Assembly: GCF_031846415.1 (NCBI RefSeq)
Contig: NZ_JAVRHT010000002.1
Span: forward strand, 112,873-176,872
Length of the DNA stretch: 64,000 nucleotides
From: Rubrivirga litoralis
GTDB taxonomy: Bacteria > Bacteroidota > Rhodothermia > Rhodothermales > Rubricoccaceae
Reading direction: 5' to 3'
Shown one piece after another: positions 1 to 8,668 of this stretch. The stretch's first letter is position 1. Every line of letters begins with the position of its first letter. The notes under the pieces are model-generated. The model searched no databases. It was given only the letters and a program-made list of their open reading frames with translations, and had not been told where the DNA came from. The translations under genes were made by a program, and so were the position numbers.

Positions 1-2
1 CG

Positions 3-101
3 ACCGTGATCGCGGCGAGCGAGGGGCAGCTCCGCCCGCCCGACCTGTCCGAAGACCGCGACCGCGTCGTGATCACCCCGCCCCAACCCGCCGTCGCCTG
101 A
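3..101 (+). CDS. C-terminal end of an unidentified upstream gene (partial)
   Basis: The window opens inside a reading frame that gives about 32 residues, ending in Pro-Ala-Val-Ala, and stops with TGA at 99-101. The stop shares its last base with the ATG of the next gene, so the two are probably co-transcribed and translationally coupled. The fragment is too short to identify; it is hydrophilic and shows no membrane segment or catalytic motif. Confidence 0.55.
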   Translation, partial: TVIAASEGQLRPPDLSEDRDRVVITPPQPAVA

Positions 102-1684
102 TGACCCGCCCCGCCCGTCTGCTCGCCCTCGTCCTTGTTGCCGCCCCGCTCGCGGGCGCTCCGTTTGCGGGCGGGGCGGCGCGTGCCCAGGCGGCGGCGG
201 ACGCCCCCGCAGAGGCGGGCGGGGCGGCGCTCGGCGCGGCCGAGCGGGCAGCGCTGGGAATCGAGACCGACGCCGGCGCCGCGCTCTACGCCCAGGGCCG
301 GGCCGACGCGCTCGCGTTCCGCCTGGACGACGCCCGCCGCGCGTTCCGGCGCCTCGGCGAGCTCGAGCCCCGCTCGACGGCTGGCGCCTACGGCCTCGAA
401 TCGGCCGCGCTCTGGGCCTCGCTCGCCGCCGAGGACGACGCGGCGCTCGACCGCTTCTACGTGCTCAACGACTCGCTCGCGGACCTCGCTGACCGGGCGT
501 CGACGCCGGCGGGGCGGCTGGCCGCGGCGACGGCCCGGCTGCACCGGGCGATCGCGATGGGCCGCCAGGAGCGGTACGCGCGCGCCGGGCTCGCCTTCCG
601 CGACGCCTGCGGCCGGTTCCGCGACCTGGACGCCGCGGTCGGGCCGGACGCCGACTTTGGGCGGGGCGTGTGCGAGGTGGCCGCGGGCGCCATCCCCCGC
701 CAGTACCGTTTTCTGGCCCGCCTGCTCGGGTTCTCGGGGAGCGTGGCCGGCGGGCTGGAGCGCCTGGACGCGGCGGGGCGGGGCGGCGGGGCGCTGGCCG
801 CCGAGTCCGTCATCGGACTCGCGATCTCGGACGCCACGCTCAACGAGCGCCGAGGAGGCGGGGTGGCGCGCGTCGAGGCGCTCGCGGACGCCCACCCGGA
901 CAGCCCGCTCGTGGCTTATCTGGAGGGCTACCTCCTGCTCCTCGACCGCCGCGCCGAGGACGCCGAGGCCGCCTTCCGCCGCGCCCGCGCCGCGCTCGAC
1001 GCGCCGGGCGTCACCGACATCCCGCTCGTCGACGCCAACCTCGGCGTCGCGCTGTTCCGGCAGGACCGCTTCGACGAGGCCCGCGAGCTGCTAGAGGCGT
1101 TCGTGCGGACGTACCGCGGGCCGTCGCTCGTGGCGCAGTCGACGCTCATGGCCGGGATCGCGGCCGAGATGAGCGGGGACCGCCGCGGCGCCGAGGCGCT
1201 GTACCGGCGCGTCCGCGCGAGGCGCGACTACGACTCCGACGTCTCGGCCGAGCGCGAGGCCGAGCGCCGCCTGGAGGCGCCCATGACGGCGTCGGAGCGC
1301 GCGCTCCTCCTGGGCCAGAACGCGTTCGACGCCGGCCGCTACGAAGACGCGGTCCGCGTGCTCCAGCCCATCGTGACGGGCGCCGACCTCCCCGCCCTCG
1401 ACCGCGCCGAGGCCGCCTACCGGACCGGCCGGGCCTACCAGGCGACCGAGCAGTGGGCCGACGCGCTCCGCCACTTTAAACTGGCCATCGACAACCCCGG
1501 CGACCCGCTCGCCAAGTGGGGGCCGTGGGCGCTCTACCACACGGGCGAGGTGTACGAGGCCGAGGGCCAGACGGCCGAGGCGCGCGAGGCGTACGAGGGC
1601 GTCCTCGACAACGAGACGGAGTTCGACTACCATAAGTCGCTCGAGCAGCGGACGCGGGCGGCGCTCGAACGCCTCGGCCGCTAG
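101..1684 (+). CDS. Secreted tetratricopeptide-repeat protein
   Basis: A 527-residue protein with an N-terminal signal peptide (Arg-rich start, hydrophobic stretch at about 8-20, Ala-rich cleavage area ending ARAQA near residue 31), so it is exported to the periplasm or outer membrane. The rest is almost wholly helical with degenerate TPR units; the clearest are around residues 60-95, 265-300, 305-345 and 400-500 (alternating small/large residue pattern such as AYRTGRAYQATEQWADALRH). TPR arrays hold protein partners rather than catalyse reactions. The start ATG overlaps the stop of the previous gene by one base. The partner and exact role cannot be read from the sequence. Confidence 0.85.
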   Translation: MTRPARLLALVLVAAPLAGAPFAGGAARAQAAADAPAEAGGAALGAAERAALGIETDAGAALYAQGRADALAFRLDDARRAFRRLGELEPRSTAGAYGLESAALWASLAAEDDAALDRFYVLNDSLADLADRASTPAGRLAAATARLHRAIAMGRQERYARAGLAFRDACGRFRDLDAAVGPDADFGRGVCEVAAGAIPRQYRFLARLLGFSGSVAGGLERLDAAGRGGGALAAESVIGLAISDATLNERRGGGVARVEALADAHPDSPLVAYLEGYLLLLDRRAEDAEAAFRRARAALDAPGVTDIPLVDANLGVALFRQDRFDEARELLEAFVRTYRGPSLVAQSTLMAGIAAEMSGDRRGAEALYRRVRARRDYDSDVSAEREAERRLEAPMTASERALLLGQNAFDAGRYEDAVRVLQPIVTGADLPALDRAEAAYRTGRAYQATEQWADALRHFKLAIDNPGDPLAKWGPWALYHTGEVYEAEGQTAEAREAYEGVLDNETEFDYHKSLEQRTRAALERLGR

Positions 1685-1753
1685 GCTCCGCCGCCTGGGC
1701 GGGGCGGTCGCGCCTGGTCTCGCCCTCGCGCCCCGCGCCGCCCTCCCCGCCCG

Positions 1754-3103
1754 ATGCCGCCGACTCCGCTCACGGTCTTCCTGGTCCTGCTCGCCGCTCT
1801 GGCGGCGCCCGCGGCGGCCCAGATCACCCTGACCCCGTGCACGCTCTACGACGCGAGCGGGGTGGCGCAGGCGGGGCCGCCCCTGGACCGCCCCGCCCTG
1901 GCCGAGCGGCGCGGCGGCGCGGCGACCGTCGTGCGGACGGAGGGCGGGGCGGCCACGTTCGAGGTGACGTACACGGGCTTTACGCCGCAGGCGCAGGCGG
2001 CCTTCCAGGCGGCCGTCGACGTGTGGGCCGAGCACGTCGCCTCGCCGGTGCCGATCCGCATCGACGCGCAGTTCGAGTCGCTCGGGGCGAACGTGCTGGG
2101 CTCGGCCGGGCCGCGAATCGTCCCCGACCCGCCCGGGGCGCCGGTCCGCAACACGTTCTACCCGACCGCGCTCGCGAACGCGCTCGCGGGGCGCGACCTG
2201 CTCCCGGGTGCGTCCGACATCGAGGCCACGTTCAACAGCGACTTCGACCGCTTCTCGTTCGCGCTCGACGGGACCGTGCCGGCGGGGCGGTACGACTTCG
2301 TTACGGTCGTGCTCCACGAACTGGGCCACGGGCTGGGCTTTCTCGGCTCGGGCCGCGTGGACGACGGCGCCGACGACGCCGAGTGCGCGGCGGGCACGGC
2401 CGGCGTCGGGTGCTGGGGCTACCCGGCCGCGCTCGCCGACCTCCCGCTCGTCTTCGACCGCTCGGTGGAGGACCGAGCGGGGCGGTCCTTCCTGGACCCC
2501 AGCGTCTACCCCAACCCCTCGCGCGCGCTGGGCGCGCTGCTCCAGAGCGGGGACCTGTACGTCGCCGCGCCGACCGTCGTCGCCGTCCACGGCGGGATGC
2601 GCCCCGAGGTGTGGGCGCCCGAGCCGGCCGAGGCGGGCTCGTCGTTCTCGCACTGGGACGAGGTCGCGTTCGGGGCCGGGACGCCGAACGCGCTCATGAC
2701 GCCGCGCATCGGCACGGGCGAGACGTACCGCGATCCGGGCTCGATCACCTGCGCCTTTTTCCAGGACATGGGCTGGCGCTTGGGCGCCGGGTGCACGCGG
2801 CTCACCGGAGGTGGGAGCGTGTCCGCCGCCGCCCCGCCCGCCCCGCTCGCGCTTCTCGCCGCCGGGCCGAACCCGTTCCGCGGCGCGACGGCCGTCCGCC
2901 TCCAGGTGCCGACGGCGCAGCACGTCTCGGCCGTCCTGGTGGACGCCCTCGGGCGCGACGTGCGGACGGTCTACGACGGCGCCGTCGGGGCGGGGCGGAC
3001 CCGGCTCCGCGTCGACGCGGCCGGGCTCCCGGCGGGCGCCTACTGGCTCCGCGTCCAGACCGAGGCGGGCACGACCGGGCTCCCGCTCGTCCACGTCCGG
3101 TGA
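1754..3103 (+). CDS. Secreted metzincin-like zinc protease with type IX sorting domain
   Basis: 449 residues: a signal peptide (about 1-22, ending AAAQ), a catalytic-type region with the zinc motif HELGHGLGF at residues about 188-196, and a C-terminal domain of about 75 residues starting near NPFRG and ending in Val-Arg, typical of type A sorting domains of the type IX secretion system. HExxH supplies two zinc ligands and the general base in metallopeptidases. Metzincins of the matrixin type have HExxHxxGxxH; here the third position is Gly instead of His, so the third ligand must come from elsewhere or activity is altered. The next gene is a paralogue whose GTG start overlaps this stop (GTGA), pointing to a tandem duplication translated as one operon. 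Confidence 0.82.
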   Translation: MPPTPLTVFLVLLAALAAPAAAQITLTPCTLYDASGVAQAGPPLDRPALAERRGGAATVVRTEGGAATFEVTYTGFTPQAQAAFQAAVDVWAEHVASPVPIRIDAQFESLGANVLGSAGPRIVPDPPGAPVRNTFYPTALANALAGRDLLPGASDIEATFNSDFDRFSFALDGTVPAGRYDFVTVVLHELGHGLGFLGSGRVDDGADDAECAAGTAGVGCWGYPAALADLPLVFDRSVEDRAGRSFLDPSVYPNPSRALGALLQSGDLYVAAPTVVAVHGGMRPEVWAPEPAEAGSSFSHWDEVAFGAGTPNALMTPRIGTGETYRDPGSITCAFFQDMGWRLGAGCTRLTGGGSVSAAAPPAPLALLAAGPNPFRGATAVRLQVPTAQHVSAVLVDALGRDVRTVYDGAVGAGRTRLRVDAAGLPAGAYWLRVQTEAGTTGLPLVHVR

Positions 3104-4383
3104 GGCGCGCGGCTCTCGTGGCGCTCCTCGCGCTGGGCGGGGCGGCGCTGAGCGGGGCGGCGGCGCAGACCGCCCCGCCCGAGACGCGCGGGGCGGTGCG
3201 GTGCGTGCTCCCGGTCGTCGAGACGCAGGCAGAGGCCCCGGGGGCGGGGCGGCGGGCGCGTGCGGCGCCGTGCGACCCGGCCGAGCGGGGTGCCAGCTTC
3301 GAGGTGACGTACACGGGCTTTAGCGCCGAGGCGCAGGCCGCCTTCCAGGCCGCCGTCGACACGTGGTCGTGCCTCATCCGGTCGGACCAGACGGTCCGCA
3401 TCGCGGCCGAGTGGACGGGGCTGAGCGCGACGACGCTGGGCTCGGCCGGGCCGCGCCTCGTCCGCAACGCGGACGGCCTCCCCGCCCGCGACGTGTGGTA
3501 CCCGGCGGCGCTCGCGGACCAGCTCGCGGGGCGCGACCTAGAGCCCGGGGCGCCCGACGTCGAGGCGTCGTTCAACAGCGACTTTCCGGCGTGGCACGTC
3601 GGGCTCGGGCCGACGCCGTCCGACCAGTTCGACCTCTACACGGTCGTGCTCCACGAGATCGCCCACGGCCTGGGCTTCGTCGGCGGGCTCTCGGTCGAGG
3701 ACGGCGTCGGCGTCGTGGGGCGGGACGACGTGGGCGGGCCGTTCGCGTACGACCTCCACGCCGAGGACGCGTTCGGCACGCCGCTGCTCGACACGCGCGC
3801 TTATCCGGCCCCGTCGGTGCGCCTCGCCGCCGCGCTCACGTCGGCCGTCCGGTTCAGCGGCCGGGCCGTCCGCCGCGTGCGGAATGCGCCGGTCGCGCTC
3901 TACGCCCCGCCCCGCTGGCTCCCGGGCGGCTCGTACTCGCACCTCGACGACGTGGCGTTCGAGCCCGGCTCGCGCGACGGCCTGATGTCCCCGTTCGTCG
4001 CGCGCGGCGAGGCGGTCGACCGGCCCGGCGACGTGACGTGCGCCGTCCTCGCCGACGTCGGGTGGACGCTCGCCGGCGCGTGCCGCGCGGCCGTCGGCGA
4101 CCTCGCGCCCGAGCGGGGCGGGGTGGAGGTCGTGCGGACCGGCCCCAACCCGTTCCGCTCGCGGACGTCGCTCCGCGTGGTGAGCGCGGCGGCCGGGCTC
4201 GCGCGGGCCGTCCTCGTCGACGTCCGCGGGCGCCGCGTGGCGGACCTGGGCACGACGGCCGTTCTCCCGGAGCGCCCGTTCGAGGTCGTCGTCGAGGCGG
4301 CCGGGCTGGCGACGGGCGTCTACGTCGTGGACCTCCGTGTCGGAGCGGGGCGGGTGGCGGTGCCGCTGACGGTCGTGCGGTAG
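3100..4383 (+). CDS. Second secreted zinc-protease-like paralogue with sorting domain
   Basis: I place the start at GTG 3100 because it overlaps the upstream stop (GTGA) and is followed at once by a signal peptide (RRAALVALLALGGAALS, cleavage after AAAQ); the open frame extends further upstream only as a shadow of the first paralogue. The 427-residue product keeps the same plan: shared block FEVTYTGF, zinc motif HEIAHGLGF at residues about 185-193, and a C-terminal sorting domain from NPFRSRTS to a terminal Val-Val-Arg. Again no His follows at the third metzincin position (HEIAHGLGFVG). Several blocks match the upstream gene almost exactly (for example LGSAGPR and FNSDF), so the pair arose by duplication. 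Expected to be surface-exposed or released. Confidence 0.82.
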   Translation: MRRAALVALLALGGAALSGAAAQTAPPETRGAVRCVLPVVETQAEAPGAGRRARAAPCDPAERGASFEVTYTGFSAEAQAAFQAAVDTWSCLIRSDQTVRIAAEWTGLSATTLGSAGPRLVRNADGLPARDVWYPAALADQLAGRDLEPGAPDVEASFNSDFPAWHVGLGPTPSDQFDLYTVVLHEIAHGLGFVGGLSVEDGVGVVGRDDVGGPFAYDLHAEDAFGTPLLDTRAYPAPSVRLAAALTSAVRFSGRAVRRVRNAPVALYAPPRWLPGGSYSHLDDVAFEPGSRDGLMSPFVARGEAVDRPGDVTCAVLADVGWTLAGACRAAVGDLAPERGGVEVVRTGPNPFRSRTSLRVVSAAAGLARAVLVDVRGRRVADLGTTAVLPERPFEVVVEAAGLATGVYVVDLRVGAGRVAVPLTVVR

Positions 4384-4476
4384 GGCTTGACCTGGGCGGG
4401 TCCCTCTCCACCCCGCCCTTGTCCCGCGGGCGGGGTGGCGTACGTTCTACCTCTGATCCCGCCCGTGGTCGCCGAC

Positions 4477-4923
4477 ATGAGCGCCTCGACCCTCACCGTC
4501 ACCGCCCTCGTTTCGGTCGTGCTCGCGTGGGTCGGCCTCACCATCTGGAATCAGGCTGCCCGCGCTCGGGTCGACGACATGGGGCCGGAGATCGCGATCG
4601 CCTTCCAGACCTACTTCGCCCCGTACGCCGAGCGGGGCGAGCTCGCGCCCCCGGCCTACTGGGACTTCCGCCTCGGGTGGGTCGTCGAGTACCCGCCTGG
4701 CGTGGCGGAGTACGTTCCGGGCGAGGGTACGGAGGGGATGACTCCCGAGTCTGACCTCGTGGCCGTGGCCGTACGCGAGGACGCGGCGACCGGCGAGCGC
4801 TGGCCGGTGTGGATGTGGGGCGTGTGGGTCGGCGCCGTCCCCCCGCTCCTGTTCCACGGCCTGTTCGGCGTGGCGTCGCTGGGACTCCTCGCCCTCTGGC
4901 TGCGGCTCCGCGCCGCCGGCTGA
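4477..4923 (+). CDS. Small membrane protein of unknown function
   Basis: 148 residues counted from ATG 4477; an in-frame codon upstream exists but would add a Pro-rich, non-membrane leader. There is one hydrophobic segment at the N terminus (about residues 4-24) and another near the C terminus (about 115-140), with a roughly 90-residue acidic, aromatic-rich domain between them. Two segments of this kind suggest an inner-membrane protein with an extracytoplasmic or cytoplasmic central domain. I do not recognise the family. The gene follows the protease pair by 93 bases and has no clear operon partner downstream, where the next gene is on the other strand. Confidence 0.6.
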   Translation: MSASTLTVTALVSVVLAWVGLTIWNQAARARVDDMGPEIAIAFQTYFAPYAERGELAPPAYWDFRLGWVVEYPPGVAEYVPGEGTEGMTPESDLVAVAVREDAATGERWPVWMWGVWVGAVPPLLFHGLFGVASLGLLALWLRLRAAG

Positions 4924-5072
4924 CGCGCCGCGGTGAGCGCGGGCGGGGCGGGCGCGCTGTGGCAAAGACGCCGCCCCGCCCGGGGCCACCCCGCTCGGGC
5001 GCTGGCAACGGTCGGCGACGCTTGGTTGGGGCCGCCCCGCTGTCGTCCGCCCCGCCCGCCGCCGTTGCCCCG

Positions 5073-5092
5073 CGCCGTTGCATGGGACGGCG
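5073..5092. repeat. Degenerate GCATGC-type palindrome
   Basis: CGCCGTTGCATGGGACGGCG is a decayed copy of the 20-bp palindrome found at 12693, 15245, 21994 and 47019. It abuts the stop codon of the minus-strand gene at 5093, so it lies in that gene's 3' flank, where it could act as a weak hairpin. Confidence 0.45.
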
Positions 5093-5371
5093 CTACTCCA
5101 CCGGCACCACCTGCCCCGTCCCGTCGACGGTGAAGCCGGCCGGGGGCGGGGTGGTCGGGAAGTCCGAGATCGAGACGCCCGTGGCCTCCGATCCCGCCCA
5201 GTCGTCGGGGACGTAGTGCGTGTGGCTCCCGTGCGAGATCCCGTGCCACCCGCGCGGGCTCACGACGCCGGTCTCCGACGCCCGCAGCCCGAGCACGTCC
5301 GACAGCGCGAACCCGACGAGGACGGCGAGCGCGACGAGGACGACGAGGCGGACAGTCCGGCGGGGCGGCAT
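5093..5371 (-). CDS. Small membrane-anchored protein, unknown
   Basis: A 92-residue product from the ATG at 5371. It begins with a short basic stretch (MPPRRTVR) and a single hydrophobic helix (about residues 8-25), followed by a His- and aromatic-rich hydrophilic tail containing GWHGISHGSHTHYVPDDW. The layout is that of a single-span or signal-anchored protein with an exported tail; the clustered histidines might bind a metal, but that is only an inference. The open frame continues upstream of this ATG only as an antisense shadow of the gluconokinase gene. It is divergent from that gene, with 64 bases between the starts. Confidence 0.55.
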   Translation of the reverse strand: MPPRRTVRLVVLVALAVLVGFALSDVLGLRASETGVVSPRGWHGISHGSHTHYVPDDWAGSEATGVSISDFPTTPPPAGFTVDGTGQVVPVE

Positions 5372-5435
5372 GGCGGGGACCAGGAGGCGGCCCGGAGAGT
5401 ACGCCCCGCCCCGCCCCGCGCTCCCCGAACATCCC

Positions 5436-5969
5436 GTGACCTCGCTCGCCCCGCCCGCCGCCTCGGACCGCCCCGCCCGCGTCGTCCTGCTCATGGGCGT
5501 CGCCGGGGCGGGCAAATCGACCGTGGGCGTGGCTCTGGCCCGCGCGCTGGGCTGGGACTTTGTCGACGCCGACGACCACCACAGCGCGGACGCGCTGGGC
5601 AAGATCGGGCGGGGCGAGGGGCTCACCGACGCCGACCGCGCGCCGTGGCTGGCCCGCCTCGGCGCGCTCGTCCGCCGCCGCCTCGGGGACGGGCCGCCGA
5701 CGGTCCTCGCGTGCTCGGCGCTCCGGGCGCCGTACCGCGAGGTGCTCGGGGCGGGGCGGCCGGGCGTCGTGCTCGCCTGGCTCGACGTGCCGCCCGACGT
5801 CCTCGCCGACCGGCTGACTGACCGCGAAGGCCACGTGGCGGGGGCGGACCTGCTCCCCAGCCAACTCGCCACGCTCGAAGCGCCCGCCGGCGCGCTCCGC
5901 CTCGACGGCACGGCCCCGGTCGCCGAGTCGGTCCGCGTGCTCCAGCGCCACGTGGAGTCTCAGACCTAA
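5436..5969 (+). CDS. gntK: Gluconokinase (ATP:D-gluconate 6-phosphotransferase)
   Basis: Phosphorylates D-gluconate to 6-phosphogluconate, feeding the pentose phosphate or Entner-Doudoroff route. The 177-residue product has a Walker A loop GVAGAGKST at residues 21-29, the substrate region DADDHHSADALGKIGRGE and LTDADRAPWL, then CSALRAPYRE, the order and spacing of GntK-type gluconokinases (usually about 170 residues). I chose GTG 5436 as the first start that gives a normal length; an internal ATG at 5493 would begin only just before the P-loop. No transporter or other gluconate gene lies nearby, so the source of the substrate is not evident. Confidence 0.9.
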   Translation: MTSLAPPAASDRPARVVLLMGVAGAGKSTVGVALARALGWDFVDADDHHSADALGKIGRGEGLTDADRAPWLARLGALVRRRLGDGPPTVLACSALRAPYREVLGAGRPGVVLAWLDVPPDVLADRLTDREGHVAGADLLPSQLATLEAPAGALRLDGTAPVAESVRVLQRHVESQT

Positions 5970-5997
5970 CGGTATAGAGGTGAGGCTCCAGCGGCGT

Positions 5998-6504
5998 CTA
6001 GGAAACGGCGCGCGTGTCGACCGCCTCCTTCTGCCGGTACAGGTCGAGGTAGCTCGGGACCTCGTAGCGGTCGCCGTAGATAGCCTTCATCCGCTCCCAG
6101 CGGAGCTTGCACGCGAGCCGGAACGCCGTGTCCTCGCCGTAGCGCCGGATCGAGAACGACGTGCCCCGCGCCACGCCCGGCTCGGGGCTCCACGACACGG
6201 CGTAGACCTCGTGCGGGACGCCCCGGCGGTCCCGCTTCGTGGTCCGCGAGATGCCGACGACGCCGGTCGAGTTGTTCCGGTTGCGGTGGACGAGCCGCCG
6301 GCGGGGCGCCGGTGGCGGCAGTTGGTCGACCTCGCTCTCGAGCGTCTCTCGGTAGGCGAGGGCGGCGTCGAAGGCGGGCTCCGGGCCGCCCAGCTTGCGG
6401 TCGGAAAACAGGCGCGAGTACGTCCGCCCGTGGCGGTAGACGCGGACCTGCCAGCCGTGGGTCGAGTCGGAGTCGATGCGGATGATGCCTTTGGCGCGGG
6501 GCAT
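5998..6504 (-). CDS. Protein with two AP2-type DNA-binding-like domains
   Basis: 168 residues from the ATG at 6504 (a GTG 14 codons earlier is possible). The first half contains GIIRIDSDSTHGWQVRVYRH followed by a YSRLFSD element and a helix PAFDAALAYRETL; the second half repeats the plan with NNSTGVVGISR, YAVSW, SFSIRRYGE and a helix FRLACKLRWE. Three strands followed by an amphipathic helix rich in Ala/Tyr/Arg is the AP2/ERF fold, which binds DNA. Bacterial AP2 proteins often carry an HNH nuclease; no HNH motif is present here. It converges on gluconokinase (28-base gap). The target and role are unknown; a regulator or nucleoid-type DNA binder is an inference. Confidence 0.72.
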   Translation of the reverse strand: MPRAKGIIRIDSDSTHGWQVRVYRHGRTYSRLFSDRKLGGPEPAFDAALAYRETLESEVDQLPPPAPRRRLVHRNRNNSTGVVGISRTTKRDRRGVPHEVYAVSWSPEPGVARGTSFSIRRYGEDTAFRLACKLRWERMKAIYGDRYEVPSYLDLYRQKEAVDTRAVS

Positions 6505-6708
6505 GGGGTCGGGTGTGAGCTCGGCCGGCGCTCGAGGAGCGAGCACCCCGATAAACTAGGGGGTTGGCCCTGCACCACGGCCTCGTGCTCCTCCACCCCG
6601 CCCGCCGGCTCCGCCCCGCCCGCCCCTCGTCCTCGCCGCGCCGACGCTGCGCGGTGTCTCACTCGCAGAAGCGCGGGGCGAGGTGGCGCCGCAACCCGCC
6701 GTCCGGCG

Positions 6709-7899
6709 TCAGTGGTGGCGGCCCTTCCACGCGATCCGCGGGCGGAGCACGAGCGCGACCGGCAGCGTGACGAGGTAGGCCGCCATGAACGCCTCGACGC
6801 CCAGGAGGTCGCGCAGGCGGACGCGCGTCCCGGTCCGCCGGAGGACGGCGCGGAGCAAGGTGGCGTCGGCGAGCCCCTTGGCCGCCAGCGCCACCCCGCC
6901 CGCGAGCGGGGCCGCGGCGAGGGCCGCGAGCGGGAGCGCGTGCGAGACGAACAGGGCACCGTAGACCGGGTAGATCCAGCCCTTGCCCGCCAGCCCGCCC
7001 CGCGCCCACCGCCGCCGCTGCACGTACGTCGCCGCCACGCCGTCGATGGGGAGCGTCCAGACGAGGGCGTCGGGGTCGAGGAAGAACCGGACGCGCCACG
7101 GCGTCCGCTCGGCCACGGCGCGGACGAGCACGAAGTCCTCGGTGACGGAGACGGGCAGGGCGGGGTAGCCGCCGACGGCCTCGTACGCCGCGCGCCGCAC
7201 GCCCATGTTGTTGCCCATCCCCGTCGCCGGGTGCCCGGCCTCGGCCAGCCCGCTCACGGCGCCGAGCAGGAGCGACCAGTCCAGCACCTGCACGCGGTCG
7301 AACCCGTGGGCGGGGCGGGGGCGGATCTGGGCCAGCCCGCACACGACGCCGGCCTCGCCGTCCGCGAACCGCCGGGCCGTCTGCCGCGCCCATGTCGGGA
7401 CCGGCGCGCAGTCGGCGTCGGTGACGAGCACGACGTCGGCCGACGTCGCCTCGATGGCCGTGTGGAGCGCCCACGCCTTGCCGCGGAGCGGCCCCTCGGG
7501 GTCAGGCACGCGGAGGTAGCGGACCGCCGGGCGGGGCGGCTCTGCTCTGCTCGCCTCGCCCGCGTCCGCCCCGCCCGCGGCGGCCGGCGCCGCCGACCGG
7601 CGCGCGTACCGGCGCACGACCGCGGCCGTCCCGTCGGCCGAGTGGTCGTCGGCGACGACGACCTCGAGGCGGTCCGGCGGGTAGTCCTGCGCGAGGAGCG
7701 CGTCGAGGCACCGCCCGATCGTGGCCTCCTCGTCGCGGGCCGCCACGACGACCGTGACCGACGGGAGCTCGGCCTCGGGCACGGCGGGCGGGGCGGGCAC
7801 CGGGCGCCGCGCCCGCGCGGCCAGCCACCCCACGAAGGCGACGTAGCCCCCGGCGACGACGGCGAGCGAGGCGGCGAGGGCGCGGGGCGGGGCGGTCAC
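6709..7899 (-). CDS. Family 2 glycosyltransferase, membrane-bound (operon gene 4)
   Basis: 396 residues starting at GTG 7899, which overlaps the stop of the deacetylase gene (GTGA). One N-terminal membrane helix (about 8-30) is followed by a GT-A domain with VVVAARDEEATIG, the nucleotide-binding ADDHSADGT, the metal-binding DADC, the acceptor-site TEDF and the QRRRWARG motif of processive or membrane GT2 enzymes; three or so C-terminal membrane segments follow. Such enzymes add sugars from nucleotide-sugar donors to lipid or polysaccharide acceptors at the inner membrane. Its place behind a NodB-type deacetylase and a second GT2 suggests one step in building a deacetylated envelope glycan or glycolipid. 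The donor and acceptor are unknown. Confidence 0.86.
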   Translation of the reverse strand: MTAPPRALAASLAVVAGGYVAFVGWLAARARRPVPAPPAVPEAELPSVTVVVAARDEEATIGRCLDALLAQDYPPDRLEVVVADDHSADGTAAVVRRYARRSAAPAAAGGADAGEASRAEPPRPAVRYLRVPDPEGPLRGKAWALHTAIEATSADVVLVTDADCAPVPTWARQTARRFADGEAGVVCGLAQIRPRPAHGFDRVQVLDWSLLLGAVSGLAEAGHPATGMGNNMGVRRAAYEAVGGYPALPVSVTEDFVLVRAVAERTPWRVRFFLDPDALVWTLPIDGVAATYVQRRRWARGGLAGKGWIYPVYGALFVSHALPLAALAAAPLAGGVALAAKGLADATLLRAVLRRTGTRVRLRDLLGVEAFMAAYLVTLPVALVLRPRIAWKGRHH

Positions 7900-8576
7900 G
7901 GCGCGGGCGGGAGTGCGGGAAACTGCCACCCCGCCGCGGCGAGGCGCGGGAGGGCCAGGTCGAGCGCGGCCGCGGCCCGCTCGGCCGGCGCCCCGTCGTG
8001 GAACACGGCCACGCCGCCCGGCCGCGCCAGCGCGACCGTCTCGGCGGCCAGCGCCTCCGGCGACCGCGCCAGGAAGTCGCCCGGCATGAGGTCCCACAGC
8101 ACGAGCCGCCGCCCCGCCCCGCTCGCCGGTTTGCGGTCCGCGCGGCACCACCGGACGAGCCCCGGCGTCACGCGGCCGTACGGCGGGCGCACGTCGCGGA
8201 CCGCCCCGCTCGCCACGTCCTCCAGCACCCGCTCGGCCCGCTCGAAGCCGGCCCGGACGCGCGCCGGCGCCGCCCGCCACGCGCTCACGTGGTCCCACCC
8301 GTGGTTGCCCACGCGGTGCCCGGCCTCGACGATCTGGCGGACGAGGGCGGGGTGGCGCGCGGCGGCCGGCCCCGACAGGAAAAAGACGGCGCGCGCGTCG
8401 TGCCGGGCCAGCGCGTCCAGCCAGCGCGGCGTGCCCTCGGGGTCCGGCCCGTCGTCGACCGTGAGGTAGAGGCGCGGCCGCCCCGCCCGCCGCTCGGGGC
8501 CGCGGACGACGGCGCCCGGCACGAGCGGGCCGAGCGCGCGGGGGAGCAGCGAGTCGCGGGCGCGCTGGACGGTCAC
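7896..8576 (-). CDS. Polysaccharide deacetylase, NodB/CE4 family (operon gene 3)
   Basis: 226 residues from GTG 8576. It contains all five NodB-homology motifs: TVDDGPDP (motif 1, catalytic Asp and metal Asp), NHGWDH (motif 2, two metal His), RPPYG (motif 3), DLMPGDF (motif 4) and VFHDG (motif 5, catalytic His). Family members remove N- or O-acetyl groups from chitin-like, peptidoglycan or exopolysaccharide chains in a metal-dependent reaction. No signal peptide is obvious, so the enzyme may act on a cytoplasmic or membrane-linked precursor. Its stop overlaps the next GT2 start, while a 92-base spacer with repeat motif separates it from the upstream GT2. Confidence 0.9.
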   Translation of the reverse strand: MTVQRARDSLLPRALGPLVPGAVVRGPERRAGRPRLYLTVDDGPDPEGTPRWLDALARHDARAVFFLSGPAAARHPALVRQIVEAGHRVGNHGWDHVSAWRAAPARVRAGFERAERVLEDVASGAVRDVRPPYGRVTPGLVRWCRADRKPASGAGRRLVLWDLMPGDFLARSPEALAAETVALARPGGVAVFHDGAPAERAAAALDLALPRLAAAGWQFPALPPAP

Positions 8577-8668
8577 CGGGCGGGGTGGGGGAGGAGCGGG
8601 GCGGGGCCGCAAGATCCGACCGCCCCGCCCGGCGTGCGCAGGCGACGGGGCGCGGGCGGGCACGGCGG

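Noticed and set aside
1091..3094. A 667-codon open frame on the minus strand
   Set aside because: Antisense shadow of the TPR and protease genes; no start context, no motifs.
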